From positions 1-35,209 of the forward strand of contig JAOPXC010000153.1 of assembly GCA_025965335.1 (NCBI GenBank): a stretch of 35,209 bases of DNA, read 5' to 3'. The notes below the pieces were generated by a model. It worked only from the letters and a program-made list of their open reading frames with translations, had not been told where the DNA came from and did no database searches. The translations under genes and the position numbers were made by a program. Source of the DNA: Nocardioides sp. (GTDB lineage Bacteria > Actinomycetota > Actinomycetes > Propionibacteriales > Nocardioidaceae). Every line of letters starts with the position of its first letter. The stretch's first letter is position 1. Of the stretch, positions 7,038 through 14,412 are shown one piece after another.

Positions 7038-9717
7038 CGTCGCGACGGAACAGCGTGGTCGACGGGTGCGGCCGCTCGTCGGTCAGCACCGTGGCCGCGT
7101 CGAGCGTGCCGAAGAGCTGGATCAGCTTCGCGACCAGCCCGGTCCACCCGGTCTGGTGCGACGCGCCGATGCCGGCACCGTTGTCCCCGTGGAAGTACTC
7201 GTAGAACAACAGGTTGTCGCGCCAGTGCTCGTCGGTCTGGAACAGCTCGACACCGCCGAACACGGGGCGCCGGCCGTTCTCGTCGGGCACGAAGATCCCG
7301 ACCAGTCGGTCGGCCAGAGCGTGCGCCACCTCGAACAGGGTGCGCTGGTTGCCGGACCCGGTCGGCATCTCGACGGTGAACTCGTCGCCGTAGTAGAGGT
7401 AGTACTGGAGCAGCGCCCGGATGATCATGAAGTTCACCGGCATCCACACCGGCCCGCGCCAGTTGGAGTTGCCGCCGAACATCCCGCTGTCGGACTCTCC
7501 GGGAAGGTAGCCCACTCCGAACTCCTGGCCGTTGACCTCCATCGAGAACGGGTGGTCGCGGTGGTGGCGCGAGAGCGCCCGGATCCCGTGCGGGCTGAGG
7601 AACTCCTCCTCGTCCAGCAGGTAGCCCAGGACGCTGCGCAGCCGCTCCTCGTTGAGCAGCGTGAGCAGCCGGCGGTCGCCGACGCCCGGCACCATCGGGT
7701 CGGCGATCTGGCCGAGCAGGTCGGGATGGCGGCCCATGAACTCGGCCAGCCGGTCGCTGAGGGCGCCGAAGGAGGCCGCCGGCACGACGGTGACCGCGCA
7801 GAGGGGGAGCAGGCCGACCATCGAGCGCACCCGGAGCCGCTGGGCCGAGCCGTCGGGCAGCCGCAGCTGGTCGTAGAAGAAGCCGTCCTCGTCGTCCCAC
7901 ATGCCGTCGCCCCGCTCCATGGCGGCCGCGATGTAGAGGAAGTGCTCGACGAACTTGAGCGCCATCCCCTCGTAGTTCTTGTCGGTGGCCACCAGCTCGA
8001 GCGACAGCTCGAGCATGGTCTGGCAGTACAGCGCCATCCAGGCGGTGCCGTCGGCCTGCTCGAGCCGGCCACCGGTGGGCAGCTGCGCGGCGCTCCGGTC
8101 GAAGACGGCGATGTTGTCGAGCCCCAGGAACCCGCCCTCGAAGGCGTTCGCGCCGTTGGCGTCCTTGCGGTTGACCCACCAGGTGAAGTTCAGCAGGAGC
8201 TTGCCGAACACGTCGGTGAGGAACTCGTGGTCGCCCTCGCCGCTGATGTCGGTCGCCTCGACGTGGCTGAACAGCGTGGCCAGCGCGTGGACGGGCGGGT
8301 TCACATCGGAGAAGTTCCACTCGTACGCCGGGATCTGTCCGGTCGGGTGCAGGTAGCGCTCCCCGAGCAGCAGCCGGATCTGGTCGCGGGCGAAGGCGGT
8401 GTCGACCATGGCGAGCGTCATCGTGTGGAACGCGAGATCCCACGCGGCGAACCAGGGGTACTCCCAGCAGTCCGGCATCGAGATGATGTCGCCGGCGACC
8501 ATGTGGAACCAGCGGGCGTTGCGGTGATCGAGACTGCTCTCGCTGCGCAGCGGGTGCACGTCCCGCTCGCGCAACCACCGGTCGAGGTCGTAGGCGTAGA
8601 ACTGCTTTGACCACAGCATCCCGGCCAGGGCCTGCCGCATGACCAGGGCCCCGTCTGCGGAGACCGACGGCGGCGTGATGGAGGCGTAGAAGTCGTCGGC
8701 CTCGTCGCACCTCTGGGCCAGCGTCTTGTCCGTCTTGTCGCTGAAGGGGGAGCGCGGCATCGAGGACGCCAGTCGCAGCCGCATCGTCACGGACTCGCCG
8801 GCACCGATGACGGCACGCCGCCGCAGCGCAGCCTTGGTGCCGGTCAGGTCGGGGTTCACGGCCTCGTGCCGCCCACCCACGACGGCCTCGTTGATGCCGT
8901 CCTTGACGTACGGCGTGGGGTTGCTGCCCCCGTTGATCCGCGCCCAGTTGGTCTCGTTCTCGGTGACCAGGACGTCGGCGTCGTCCTCCCAGGCCAGCGT
9001 GTAGGGCCCCAGGTCGGGACAGTCCACGGTGATGCGCCGGGCGGCGGCGTCGGCGGCCAGCCGGGGGCGCGGGGCGTCCGGGTCGTCCCCCCAGGTGTTG
9101 CGCAGCCACAGGGTGGGGAGCAGGTGCAGCACCGCTGGGTCCGGGCCGCGGTTCGTGGCGGTGATCTGGATCAGCAGGTCGTCCGGGCCCGCCTTGGCGT
9201 AGACCACCTCGACGTCGAAGTAGCGGTGGTCGTCGAAGACGCCGGTGTCGACGAGCTCGTACTCAGCGTCTTGCTTGCCGCGGGCGGCGTTGGTGCGCAG
9301 CAGGTCGTCGTACGGGAAGGGCGACTGGGGGTACTTGTAGAGCGCCCGCATCCAGGAGTGGGTCGGCGTCGAGTCCTGGTAGAAGTAGTACTCCTTGACG
9401 TCCTCGCCGTGGTTGCCCTCCCCGTTGGTCAGCCCGAAGAGCCGCTCCTTGACGATGGGGTCGGCCTCGTTCCACAGGGCGATCGCGAAGCACAGGCGCT
9501 GGGCGTCGTCGCTGACGCCGAGCAGGCCGTCCTCGCCCCACGCGTATGCCCGGGAGCGGGCGTGGTCGTGGGGGAAGGAGTTCCACGCGTCGCCTCCGGG
9601 GGAGGTGTCCTCGCGGACCGTGCCCCACTGCCGGTCGGAGAGGTAGGGGCCCCACCGGCGCCACGGCACCCCGTCGATGTTGGCCGACCGGAGCCGATCG
9701 TCCTCCGCCGTGGCCAT
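7030..9717 (-). CDS. GH63/MGH1-like glucosidase, large cytoplasmic
   Basis: Protein of 895 residues resembling the bacterial GH63-related hydrolases (MGH1-like alpha/alpha-barrel glycosidases). Recognisable pieces are WGPYLSDRQWGTVREDTSP near the N-terminus, CWEYPWFAAWDLAFHTM with the Asp of the barrel centre, GQIPAYEWNFSDVNPPVHA, and GNSNWRGPVWMPVNFMI with the family's WRGPVW segment. Relatives cleave alpha-glucosidic bonds of small sugars such as glucosylglycerate or mannosylglycerate; the substrate here is not known. There is no signal peptide. The ATG at 9717 begins MATAEDDRLRS, 2 bases after the stop of the inosose dehydratase gene, so the two form an operon. An open frame continues upstream to 10224 but only inside that neighbour, so it was not used. 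Confidence 0.9.
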   Translation of the reverse strand: MATAEDDRLRSANIDGVPWRRWGPYLSDRQWGTVREDTSPGGDAWNSFPHDHARSRAYAWGEDGLLGVSDDAQRLCFAIALWNEADPIVKERLFGLTNGEGNHGEDVKEYYFYQDSTPTHSWMRALYKYPQSPFPYDDLLRTNAARGKQDAEYELVDTGVFDDHRYFDVEVVYAKAGPDDLLIQITATNRGPDPAVLHLLPTLWLRNTWGDDPDAPRPRLAADAAARRITVDCPDLGPYTLAWEDDADVLVTENETNWARINGGSNPTPYVKDGINEAVVGGRHEAVNPDLTGTKAALRRRAVIGAGESVTMRLRLASSMPRSPFSDKTDKTLAQRCDEADDFYASITPPSVSADGALVMRQALAGMLWSKQFYAYDLDRWLRERDVHPLRSESSLDHRNARWFHMVAGDIISMPDCWEYPWFAAWDLAFHTMTLAMVDTAFARDQIRLLLGERYLHPTGQIPAYEWNFSDVNPPVHALATLFSHVEATDISGEGDHEFLTDVFGKLLLNFTWWVNRKDANGANAFEGGFLGLDNIAVFDRSAAQLPTGGRLEQADGTAWMALYCQTMLELSLELVATDKNYEGMALKFVEHFLYIAAAMERGDGMWDDEDGFFYDQLRLPDGSAQRLRVRSMVGLLPLCAVTVVPAASFGALSDRLAEFMGRHPDLLGQIADPMVPGVGDRRLLTLLNEERLRSVLGYLLDEEEFLSPHGIRALSRHHRDHPFSMEVNGQEFGVGYLPGESDSGMFGGNSNWRGPVWMPVNFMIIRALLQYYLYYGDEFTVEMPTGSGNQRTLFEVAHALADRLVGIFVPDENGRRPVFGGVELFQTDEHWRDNLLFYEYFHGDNGAGIGASHQTGWTGLVAKLIQLFGTLDAATVLTDERPHPSTTLFRRDVS

Positions 9718-9719
9718 CC

Positions 9720-10625
9720 CTACAGCCCGGTCAGGTCGGCGATGTGCTGCCGGGCGGCGCGGAACGCCTCCAGCGGATGCGCCTTGGCCGGGTCCTGCTC
9801 GGCTTCCACGACCAGCCAGCCTGTCCAGCTGTCGTCGGCGAGCTTGCGCAGCAGCGGCGCGAAGTCGATGCACCCCTCGGGGTCGCCCGGAACGGTGAAG
9901 ATGCCCTCGCGCAGCGCGTCCCAGAAGCTCAGCGCGTCCCGGTGCATCCGGTCGAGCACCGGCTGGCGGAGGTTCTTGAGGTGGACGTGCCCGATCCGGC
10001 CCTCGTGCTTGGTGAGGACAGCCATCGGGTCCCCGCAACCCACGAGCAGGTGCGCCGTGTCCAGCAGCAGCCAGACCTCGCCGGCCACGGTGTCGGCCAT
10101 CAGTCGGTCGATGTCCTCGGACGACTGCACGCCGGTGCCGGTGTGGTGGTGGTAGTTGATCCGGAGTCCGTGGTCGTTGGCGATCCGGCCCATCTCCCCG
10201 AGCCCGCGCACCATGGCGGCCCACTGCTCGTCGTCGAAGACCGGTCGGTTGGCCAGGGCCGGCACCGGCTGCTGGTGGACCGCGCCGGTGACCTCGGCGA
10301 CGTACACGTCCTGCAGCCCGATCGCGGTGAAGAACGGGATCTGGTCGCGGAAGGTCTGCAGGGTCTGCTCGTAGGCGCCGCCCTTCGAGGCGAACCAGGT
10401 CGAGACCCAGCCGCCGGAGGGCGACAGCCCGCGGACGTCGAGCGCGGCCTTGAGGGTCGCGGCGTCCTGGGGGTAGGTGCTGCCCAGCTCGGTGCCCGCG
10501 AAGCCCGCAAGCGCCATCTCACTGACGATCTGCTCGAAGGACGTGCCGGAGCCGAGCTCCGGGAGGTCGTCGTTGACCCAGGCGTTGGGCACAGCGGCGA
10601 TGCGAACGGTACCGGCGGCGAACAT
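9720..10625 (-). CDS. iolE: Myo-inosose-2 dehydratase-like TIM-barrel protein
   Basis: Protein of 301 residues of the AP-endonuclease-2-like TIM-barrel family, closest to IolE, which dehydrates 2-keto-myo-inositol (EC 4.2.1.44). Family signatures are NAWVNDDLPELG, SEMALAGFAGTELGSTYP, the metal-site segments LLLDTAHL and GHVHLKNLR, and VVEAEQDPAKAHPLEAF near the C-terminus. The ATG at 10625 follows a GGGAGGG ribosome site. No other inositol genes (iolB, C, D, G or transporter) are in the window. The gene is co-transcribed with the GH63-like glycosidase, so it may act on a keto-sugar or keto-cyclitol released in this pathway rather than on inositol from outside. The family assignment is firm; the substrate is less so. 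Confidence 0.85.
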   Translation of the reverse strand: MFAAGTVRIAAVPNAWVNDDLPELGSGTSFEQIVSEMALAGFAGTELGSTYPQDAATLKAALDVRGLSPSGGWVSTWFASKGGAYEQTLQTFRDQIPFFTAIGLQDVYVAEVTGAVHQQPVPALANRPVFDDEQWAAMVRGLGEMGRIANDHGLRINYHHHTGTGVQSSEDIDRLMADTVAGEVWLLLDTAHLLVGCGDPMAVLTKHEGRIGHVHLKNLRQPVLDRMHRDALSFWDALREGIFTVPGDPEGCIDFAPLLRKLADDSWTGWLVVEAEQDPAKAHPLEAFRAARQHIADLTGL

Positions 10626-10775
10626 GGGGGTCCCTCCCGAAAGCTGCGCGGAAAAAGCGTTTCGAGGACCCAGCCGACAGTCGCGTCGGCCCCACTTCCC
10701 GAGCCCGTGATCGGGACGAGTCTCGGGGTCGGCGGGCCGCGAGCGCAAGTCCCTGCTGGGCATTCCGCAGTTTGC

Positions 10776-10805
10776 TTGCGGGGGCGGACGGCGACCGCGT
10801 AGCGT
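10776..10805 (+). promoter_or_regulatory. Possible promoter of the 10839 gene
   Basis: TTGCGG at 10776-10781 and TAGCGT at 10800-10805 with 18-base spacing, about 33 bases ahead of the GTG start. It fits a vegetative actinobacterial promoter by eye only. Confidence 0.35.
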
Positions 10806-10838
10806 CCGACCCTCATCCGAACCGCTGAGGGAGCCGAC

Positions 10839-11156
10839 GTGTCCGACACCGTGGAGATCGTGAACTTCCGACTCAAGGGGGGTGTCGACGTCGACACCTT
10901 CAAGGCCGAGAACGCCAAGATGGAGCACGCGTTCCTCGGGCACCTGCACGGTTTCAAGACCCGGAGCACCTCGGCCACCGAGGACGGGCAGATCGCCGTG
11001 GTGCTGCACTGGGCGCACGCCGAGGACGCCCAGTCGTCGATGGACAAGTTCGTCGGTAACCCCGACACCAAGGACTTCACCGACCTCATCGACATGGACA
11101 CCTTCGTGATGACCAGGTACGTCGAGTTCGACTGGATGACCCTCGACGACATCTGA
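10839..11156 (+). CDS. Small dimeric alpha/beta-barrel-like protein, function unknown
   Basis: Protein of 105 residues starting at GTG with GAGGGA just upstream. The alternation EIVNFRLKGGVD, a helix, then HLHGFKTRSTSA, QIAVVLHWAHAEDAQSSMDKF and VMTRYVEFDW looks like the ferredoxin-like fold of the ABM/EthD superfamily. Members are dimeric and range from small monooxygenases to isomerase-like or stress proteins. The gene is divergent from iolE and faces the acetolactate decarboxylase gene, with only 9 bases between the stop codons. I cannot name a substrate. Fold assignment is moderate; that it is a real gene is well supported by ribosome site and codon pattern. Confidence 0.75.
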   Translation: MSDTVEIVNFRLKGGVDVDTFKAENAKMEHAFLGHLHGFKTRSTSATEDGQIAVVLHWAHAEDAQSSMDKFVGNPDTKDFTDLIDMDTFVMTRYVEFDWMTLDDI

Positions 11157-11165
11157 GCCGTCGGG

Positions 11166-11834
11166 TCAGGTGAGGTCCCGCGTCGTGAAGTCAGTGGACG
11201 CGGGGTAGTCCACCTCGTGCCGGGTGATCCGCTGGATCTCGATGCTGAGGTCCCGGCCGTCCTGGAAGTCGATGACGTGTCCGCCGATGGTGCGCGCGTC
11301 GTCGACGACGTGCAGGTGGAAGCCTCCGGGCGCGATGCGGCCGGCGTACGTCGGCGCCGAGAAGCCGACCATCAGGCCGGACACGTCGGAGTAGTGGTAC
11401 TCCGGCTGGCCCTTCTCGACCTCGTCGAGCCTCGGGTACGGCGTGGCCTGTCGGGGGAGCGACCGGGTGTGCAGCCGCCCGAAGGTGCCGTGGAGGCGGA
11501 AGGCGACGAAGAGGTTCCGGGTGCCCGCCATCTCGGCGACCAGGTCCCCGATGTCGCCCGTGGTGGTGGAGTCCGGCAGGTCCCGGGTGACCTCGGGCTC
11601 GAAGTCGATGACCATGCAGAACGGCAGGGTGTCGGTGTCGGCGGCCACCTCGGCGCCGGAGTCGCTCAGCATCCGGTAGACGACGCCGTCGACCATCACC
11701 ATCTCGCCGTCGAGGTGGTCGAAGGCGCCCACGCCGAGGGTCCCGTGCGTCCTGGCCTCGCCCACGGTCGTGATCCCGTCGAAGCACCCGTTCTGCAGCG
11801 AGATCGCCGGAGCGTTCTGCCACAGGACGCTCAC
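11166..11834 (-). CDS. budA: Alpha-acetolactate decarboxylase
   Basis: Protein of 222 residues. The family converts 2-acetolactate to acetoin (EC 4.1.1.5) using zinc. Conserved blocks are present in order: GCFDGITTVGEARTHGTLGV, HLDGEMVMVDGVVYRM, LPFCMVIDFEP, FRLHGTFGRLHTRSLPRQ, QPEYHYSDVSGLMVGFSAP, and the zinc-ligand segment GGFHLHVVDDARTIGGHV. Length matches the family without a signal peptide. The start is GTG at 11834, overlapping the TGA stop of the sugar-epimerase gene in a GTGA, so translation is coupled. An open frame continues far upstream to 13961 but is not coding there. No acetolactate synthase or butanediol dehydrogenase is nearby, so acetoin synthesis may not be its role. Related enzymes can rearrange and decarboxylate other branched keto acids. 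Confidence 0.9.
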   Translation of the reverse strand: MSVLWQNAPAISLQNGCFDGITTVGEARTHGTLGVGAFDHLDGEMVMVDGVVYRMLSDSGAEVAADTDTLPFCMVIDFEPEVTRDLPDSTTTGDIGDLVAEMAGTRNLFVAFRLHGTFGRLHTRSLPRQATPYPRLDEVEKGQPEYHYSDVSGLMVGFSAPTYAGRIAPGGFHLHVVDDARTIGGHVIDFQDGRDLSIEIQRITRHEVDYPASTDFTTRDLT

Positions 11835-12688
11835 TGGTCGGCCCCGGCGCCCGCGAAGGTGCCGCGCATGAAGCCGATCGCGTCGGCCGCGAACCGGTCC
11901 TTCGAGCCGAAGGTGTCCCGCCAGACGTGGGCCTTGGTCGACAGCCCGGGTACGTCGGCCGCGAAGGCCTCGGCCGCGACCCAGCCGTCGTACCCGATCT
12001 CGCCGAGTGCGCGGGCGGTGGCCGACCAGGCGACCTGGCCGGCGCCGAGGCCGCCGCGGTTGTTCTCGCTGGCCTGCACGTGCTTGATGGACCCGCCGTG
12101 GGTGGTGATCGCGGCGACCACGTCGTCCTCCTCCGCGTGCGCGTGGTGGGTGTCGTAAAGGACCCCGAACGCGGGGTGGTCGACACGGGCGCTCAGCGCC
12201 GCGGACTGCCCGAGGGTGTTGAGCAGGTAGCCCTCGTGCCGGTTGAGGAACTCGACCGCGAGGACGACGCCGGCGCCTGCGGCGTGCTCGGACGCCGCCC
12301 GCAGGACCTCCGCCGACCAGTCCAGCTCCTGCTCGGTGGGCCCGGCGCCGGAGAAGACCGCGTAGGCGGTCTGGAACGGTCCGCTGAGCACGGTGCTCCC
12401 GAGCACGTGCGCGGCGTCGATGCCGGCCCGGATCTCGTCGAGGCCGCGCTGCCGGATCTGGGCGTCCGAGCTGACCGGGTTCGCCTCGGCCGCCAGGTTG
12501 AGGATGGTCGTGCACCCCAGGCCCGCGTCGTCGAGCGCGCGGCGGATCTCGCCGTAGTCGGCGGCCAGGCCCGTACCGACCGGGATCTCGGCTCCGTCGT
12601 ACCGCAGCGCACTGAGGGTGGAGAAGATCGGGTAGTGCTCGGGGGCCACGTCGGTCGTCCAGAGGTACATGCCGATCCCGAACTTCAT
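11831..12688 (-). CDS. Sugar 3-epimerase-like TIM-barrel protein
   Basis: Protein of 285 residues in the xylose-isomerase-like TIM-barrel family, closest to D-tagatose/D-psicose 3-epimerases. Metal and catalytic segments of that group are visible: LAVEFLNRHEGYLLNT (first catalytic Glu), FGVLYDTHHAHAEE (Asp and His ligands), KHVQASENNRGGLGAG, and WVAAEAF (second catalytic Glu). Relatives epimerise free keto-sugars at C3; some TIM-barrel relatives act in inositol or keto-glycoside breakdown. The ATG at 12688 has GGAAGG upstream. Its stop overlaps the start of acetolactate decarboxylase, so the two proteins are made together. It is divergent from the metallo-beta-lactamase-fold gene across about 97 bases. 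The substrate is not determined by sequence alone. Confidence 0.85.
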   Translation of the reverse strand: MKFGIGMYLWTTDVAPEHYPIFSTLSALRYDGAEIPVGTGLAADYGEIRRALDDAGLGCTTILNLAAEANPVSSDAQIRQRGLDEIRAGIDAAHVLGSTVLSGPFQTAYAVFSGAGPTEQELDWSAEVLRAASEHAAGAGVVLAVEFLNRHEGYLLNTLGQSAALSARVDHPAFGVLYDTHHAHAEEDDVVAAITTHGGSIKHVQASENNRGGLGAGQVAWSATARALGEIGYDGWVAAEAFAADVPGLSTKAHVWRDTFGSKDRFAADAIGFMRGTFAGAGADQ

Positions 12689-12785
12689 GAAGTGCCTTCC
12701 GGTGGGGTGGTGGTGTTCGTAGGGTAGGGGCGGCGGCCCCACTCGGTGCCTTGAAACCACATGACCGTTGGGCAAGGGAGCAGCA

Positions 12786-13571
12786 ATGCGCGATCCGTAC
12801 GAGGTGGCCGACGAGACGTTCGTCATCCCCGACGACCTCCCGGTCCCCGGGATCGGTCTGCTGCCGGTCAACGCCATGGTGGTCCGGGGCGAGCAGCCGA
12901 TGCTGGTCGACACCCTGGCCATCGTGCACCGGGAGTCCTACCTCGACCGCGTCTTCGCGCTGGTCGAGCCCGAGGACGTGCGCTGGCTGTTCATCAGCCA
13001 CGAGGACCGCGACCACACCGGCTCGGTCATGCAGGTGATGGAGCGCTGCCCCAACGCGACCCTGATCACCAACTTCCTCGGCCTGGGCAAGCTCGCCGAG
13101 GAGTTCGTCGTCCCGCTCGACCGGGTCCACCTCCTGAACGACGGCGACTCCCTCGACATCGGTGACCGGGTGATCACCGCGATCCGCCCGCCGCTCTACG
13201 ACTCCTCGGCCACCCGCGGCTTCTACGACCCCACCACCGGGGTCTACTTCGCCGCCGACTGCTTCGGCACGGTGCTGACCGACAACGTGCCTTTCGCCGA
13301 CGACATGTCGGCAGCGGACCTGGAGGAGGGTTTCTTCTGGATGAACCGCGCCAACCACATCTGGTACCACCACATCCCCACCGAGGTGATCGAGGAGCAG
13401 GCCGCGCGGATCAGGGCCCTCGCGCCGGAGCTGATCGTCAGTGGCCACGGGCCGACCTTCCGCCACGACCCGCTGCAGGTGTGCGACTGGATCACCCGGA
13501 TCGGCGACATGGAGCCCGTGCACATGCCGACGCACGAGGAGTTCGAGCAGGCGCTGGCCGTCGGGGGCTGA
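12786..13571 (+). CDS. Metallo-beta-lactamase-fold protein, flavodiiron/ODP-like
   Basis: Protein of 261 residues with the metallo-beta-lactamase fold. The metal motif is His72-x-Asp74-x-Asp76-His77 (ISHEDRDHTGS). The second His of classical zinc hydrolases is replaced by an acid, as in the oxygen-reducing di-iron domain of flavodiiron proteins. Later ligand segments are VYFAADCFG (bridging Asp) and IVSGHGP (last His). The loop that carries a further His in flavodiiron enzymes reads RPPLYDSSATRG here. There is no flavodoxin domain. It may be a di-iron oxygen-binding or sensing protein, or a hydrolase with altered metal use. The ATG at 12786 is chosen because AAGGGAG lies 5 bases upstream; an upstream start at 12768 lacks this. 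Confidence 0.82.
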   Translation: MRDPYEVADETFVIPDDLPVPGIGLLPVNAMVVRGEQPMLVDTLAIVHRESYLDRVFALVEPEDVRWLFISHEDRDHTGSVMQVMERCPNATLITNFLGLGKLAEEFVVPLDRVHLLNDGDSLDIGDRVITAIRPPLYDSSATRGFYDPTTGVYFAADCFGTVLTDNVPFADDMSAADLEEGFFWMNRANHIWYHHIPTEVIEEQAARIRALAPELIVSGHGPTFRHDPLQVCDWITRIGDMEPVHMPTHEEFEQALAVGG

Positions 13572-13591
13572 TCCCGTACGGCGCGCCAGGG

Positions 13592-14221
13592 TCAGCGCCG
13601 GCGGCTGCCGCTCCAGCCGAAGAGCAAGAACTCCGCCGTGAGGACCCCGATGGCCAGGTAGGGCTGCACGAAGGCGAGCAGGGCCGCGGCCAGTGCGATC
13701 GTCGGCAGCAGGTAGAGGTGGTGCACCCGGTGGAGGCCCAGGACCGTGACCGGCTGGTCGGGGTGGAGCAGGTGCGGCTCGCGCACCGCGTGCCGCGCCA
13801 TCAGGCCGACGGTGAGCGACAGCAGGCCGATGTTGGCGGCGAAGACGACAGTGGACCAGGGCTCGGCCACCCGCTCGGTCCCGATGATGTCCGCCGAGAA
13901 GGGCACCAGGGACACCGCGCCGAGGACCGCGAAGTTCAGGGCGAGGGTCACGGTGTGGCACTGCCGCATGCCCGCCGTGACGGAATGGTGCACCAGCCAG
14001 AACCGGGCGATCGCGAGGAAGCTGATCAGCCAGGCGAGGAAGACGTGCCAGTCGTTGCGCAGCAGCACGAGGATGGACTCGTCCTTCTCCGGCAGCTTGA
14101 GCTCGAGCACGAGCAGCGTCAGCACGATCGCGAAGACGCCGTCGGTCAGGGCGTTCATCCGCTCGATCTCGAAGTGCCGATGCGTGGGGATGCCCTCCGT
14201 CAGCTGCGACTTGCCTTCCAT
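13592..14221 (-). CDS. TMEM175-family potassium channel (DUF1211)
   Basis: Integral membrane protein of 209 residues. The family hallmark in the first helix, normally FSDGVFAI, is present as LTDGVFAIVLTLLVLELKLP after a short polar N-terminus (HFEIERMNA). About five to six hydrophobic segments follow, as in bacterial TMEM175 channels that conduct potassium as tetramers. The Phe-to-Leu change at the first hallmark position may alter the hydrophobic gate; this is inference. The ATG at 14221 has GAAGGG upstream; an in-frame GTG at 14227 sits too close to the ribosome site. It is convergent with the metallo-beta-lactamase-fold gene (20 bases) and divergent from the amidase gene. Confidence 0.9.
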   Translation of the reverse strand: MEGKSQLTEGIPTHRHFEIERMNALTDGVFAIVLTLLVLELKLPEKDESILVLLRNDWHVFLAWLISFLAIARFWLVHHSVTAGMRQCHTVTLALNFAVLGAVSLVPFSADIIGTERVAEPWSTVVFAANIGLLSLTVGLMARHAVREPHLLHPDQPVTVLGLHRVHHLYLLPTIALAAALLAFVQPYLAIGVLTAEFLLFGWSGSRRR

Positions 14222-14412
14222 GTCCACCCTTCGGCTCTGCGTGTCACCCGTTTTGACACCCTCCGCGGCGGCGAAGTGCGTGGCGCTCAGAGTCTAGGAA
14301 GAGTCGGGTCCTCGCGTTGGCTACTTCGGCGAAGCGGCACCCCGAGTCGGCAGTTCGCGGACGGCTCGGTGTGTCTGTGACCAGTGAGACTGGTGTGACG
14401 CATGATTGAGGC

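Noticed and set aside
7066-8610. A long + strand open frame opposite the GH63-like gene
   Set aside because: Mirror of the real gene in GC-rich DNA; no ribosome site, no motif.
10651-10663. GAAAAAGCGTTTC upstream of iolE as a LacI-type operator
   Set aside because: Only four bases on each side pair, the centre does not fit, and no LacI-family gene is nearby.
11835-13961. Upstream extension of the acetolactate decarboxylase frame by about 700 codons
   Set aside because: The extension crosses the sugar-epimerase and metallo-beta-lactamase-fold genes out of frame and shows no domain. The GTG at 11834 gives the normal family length.
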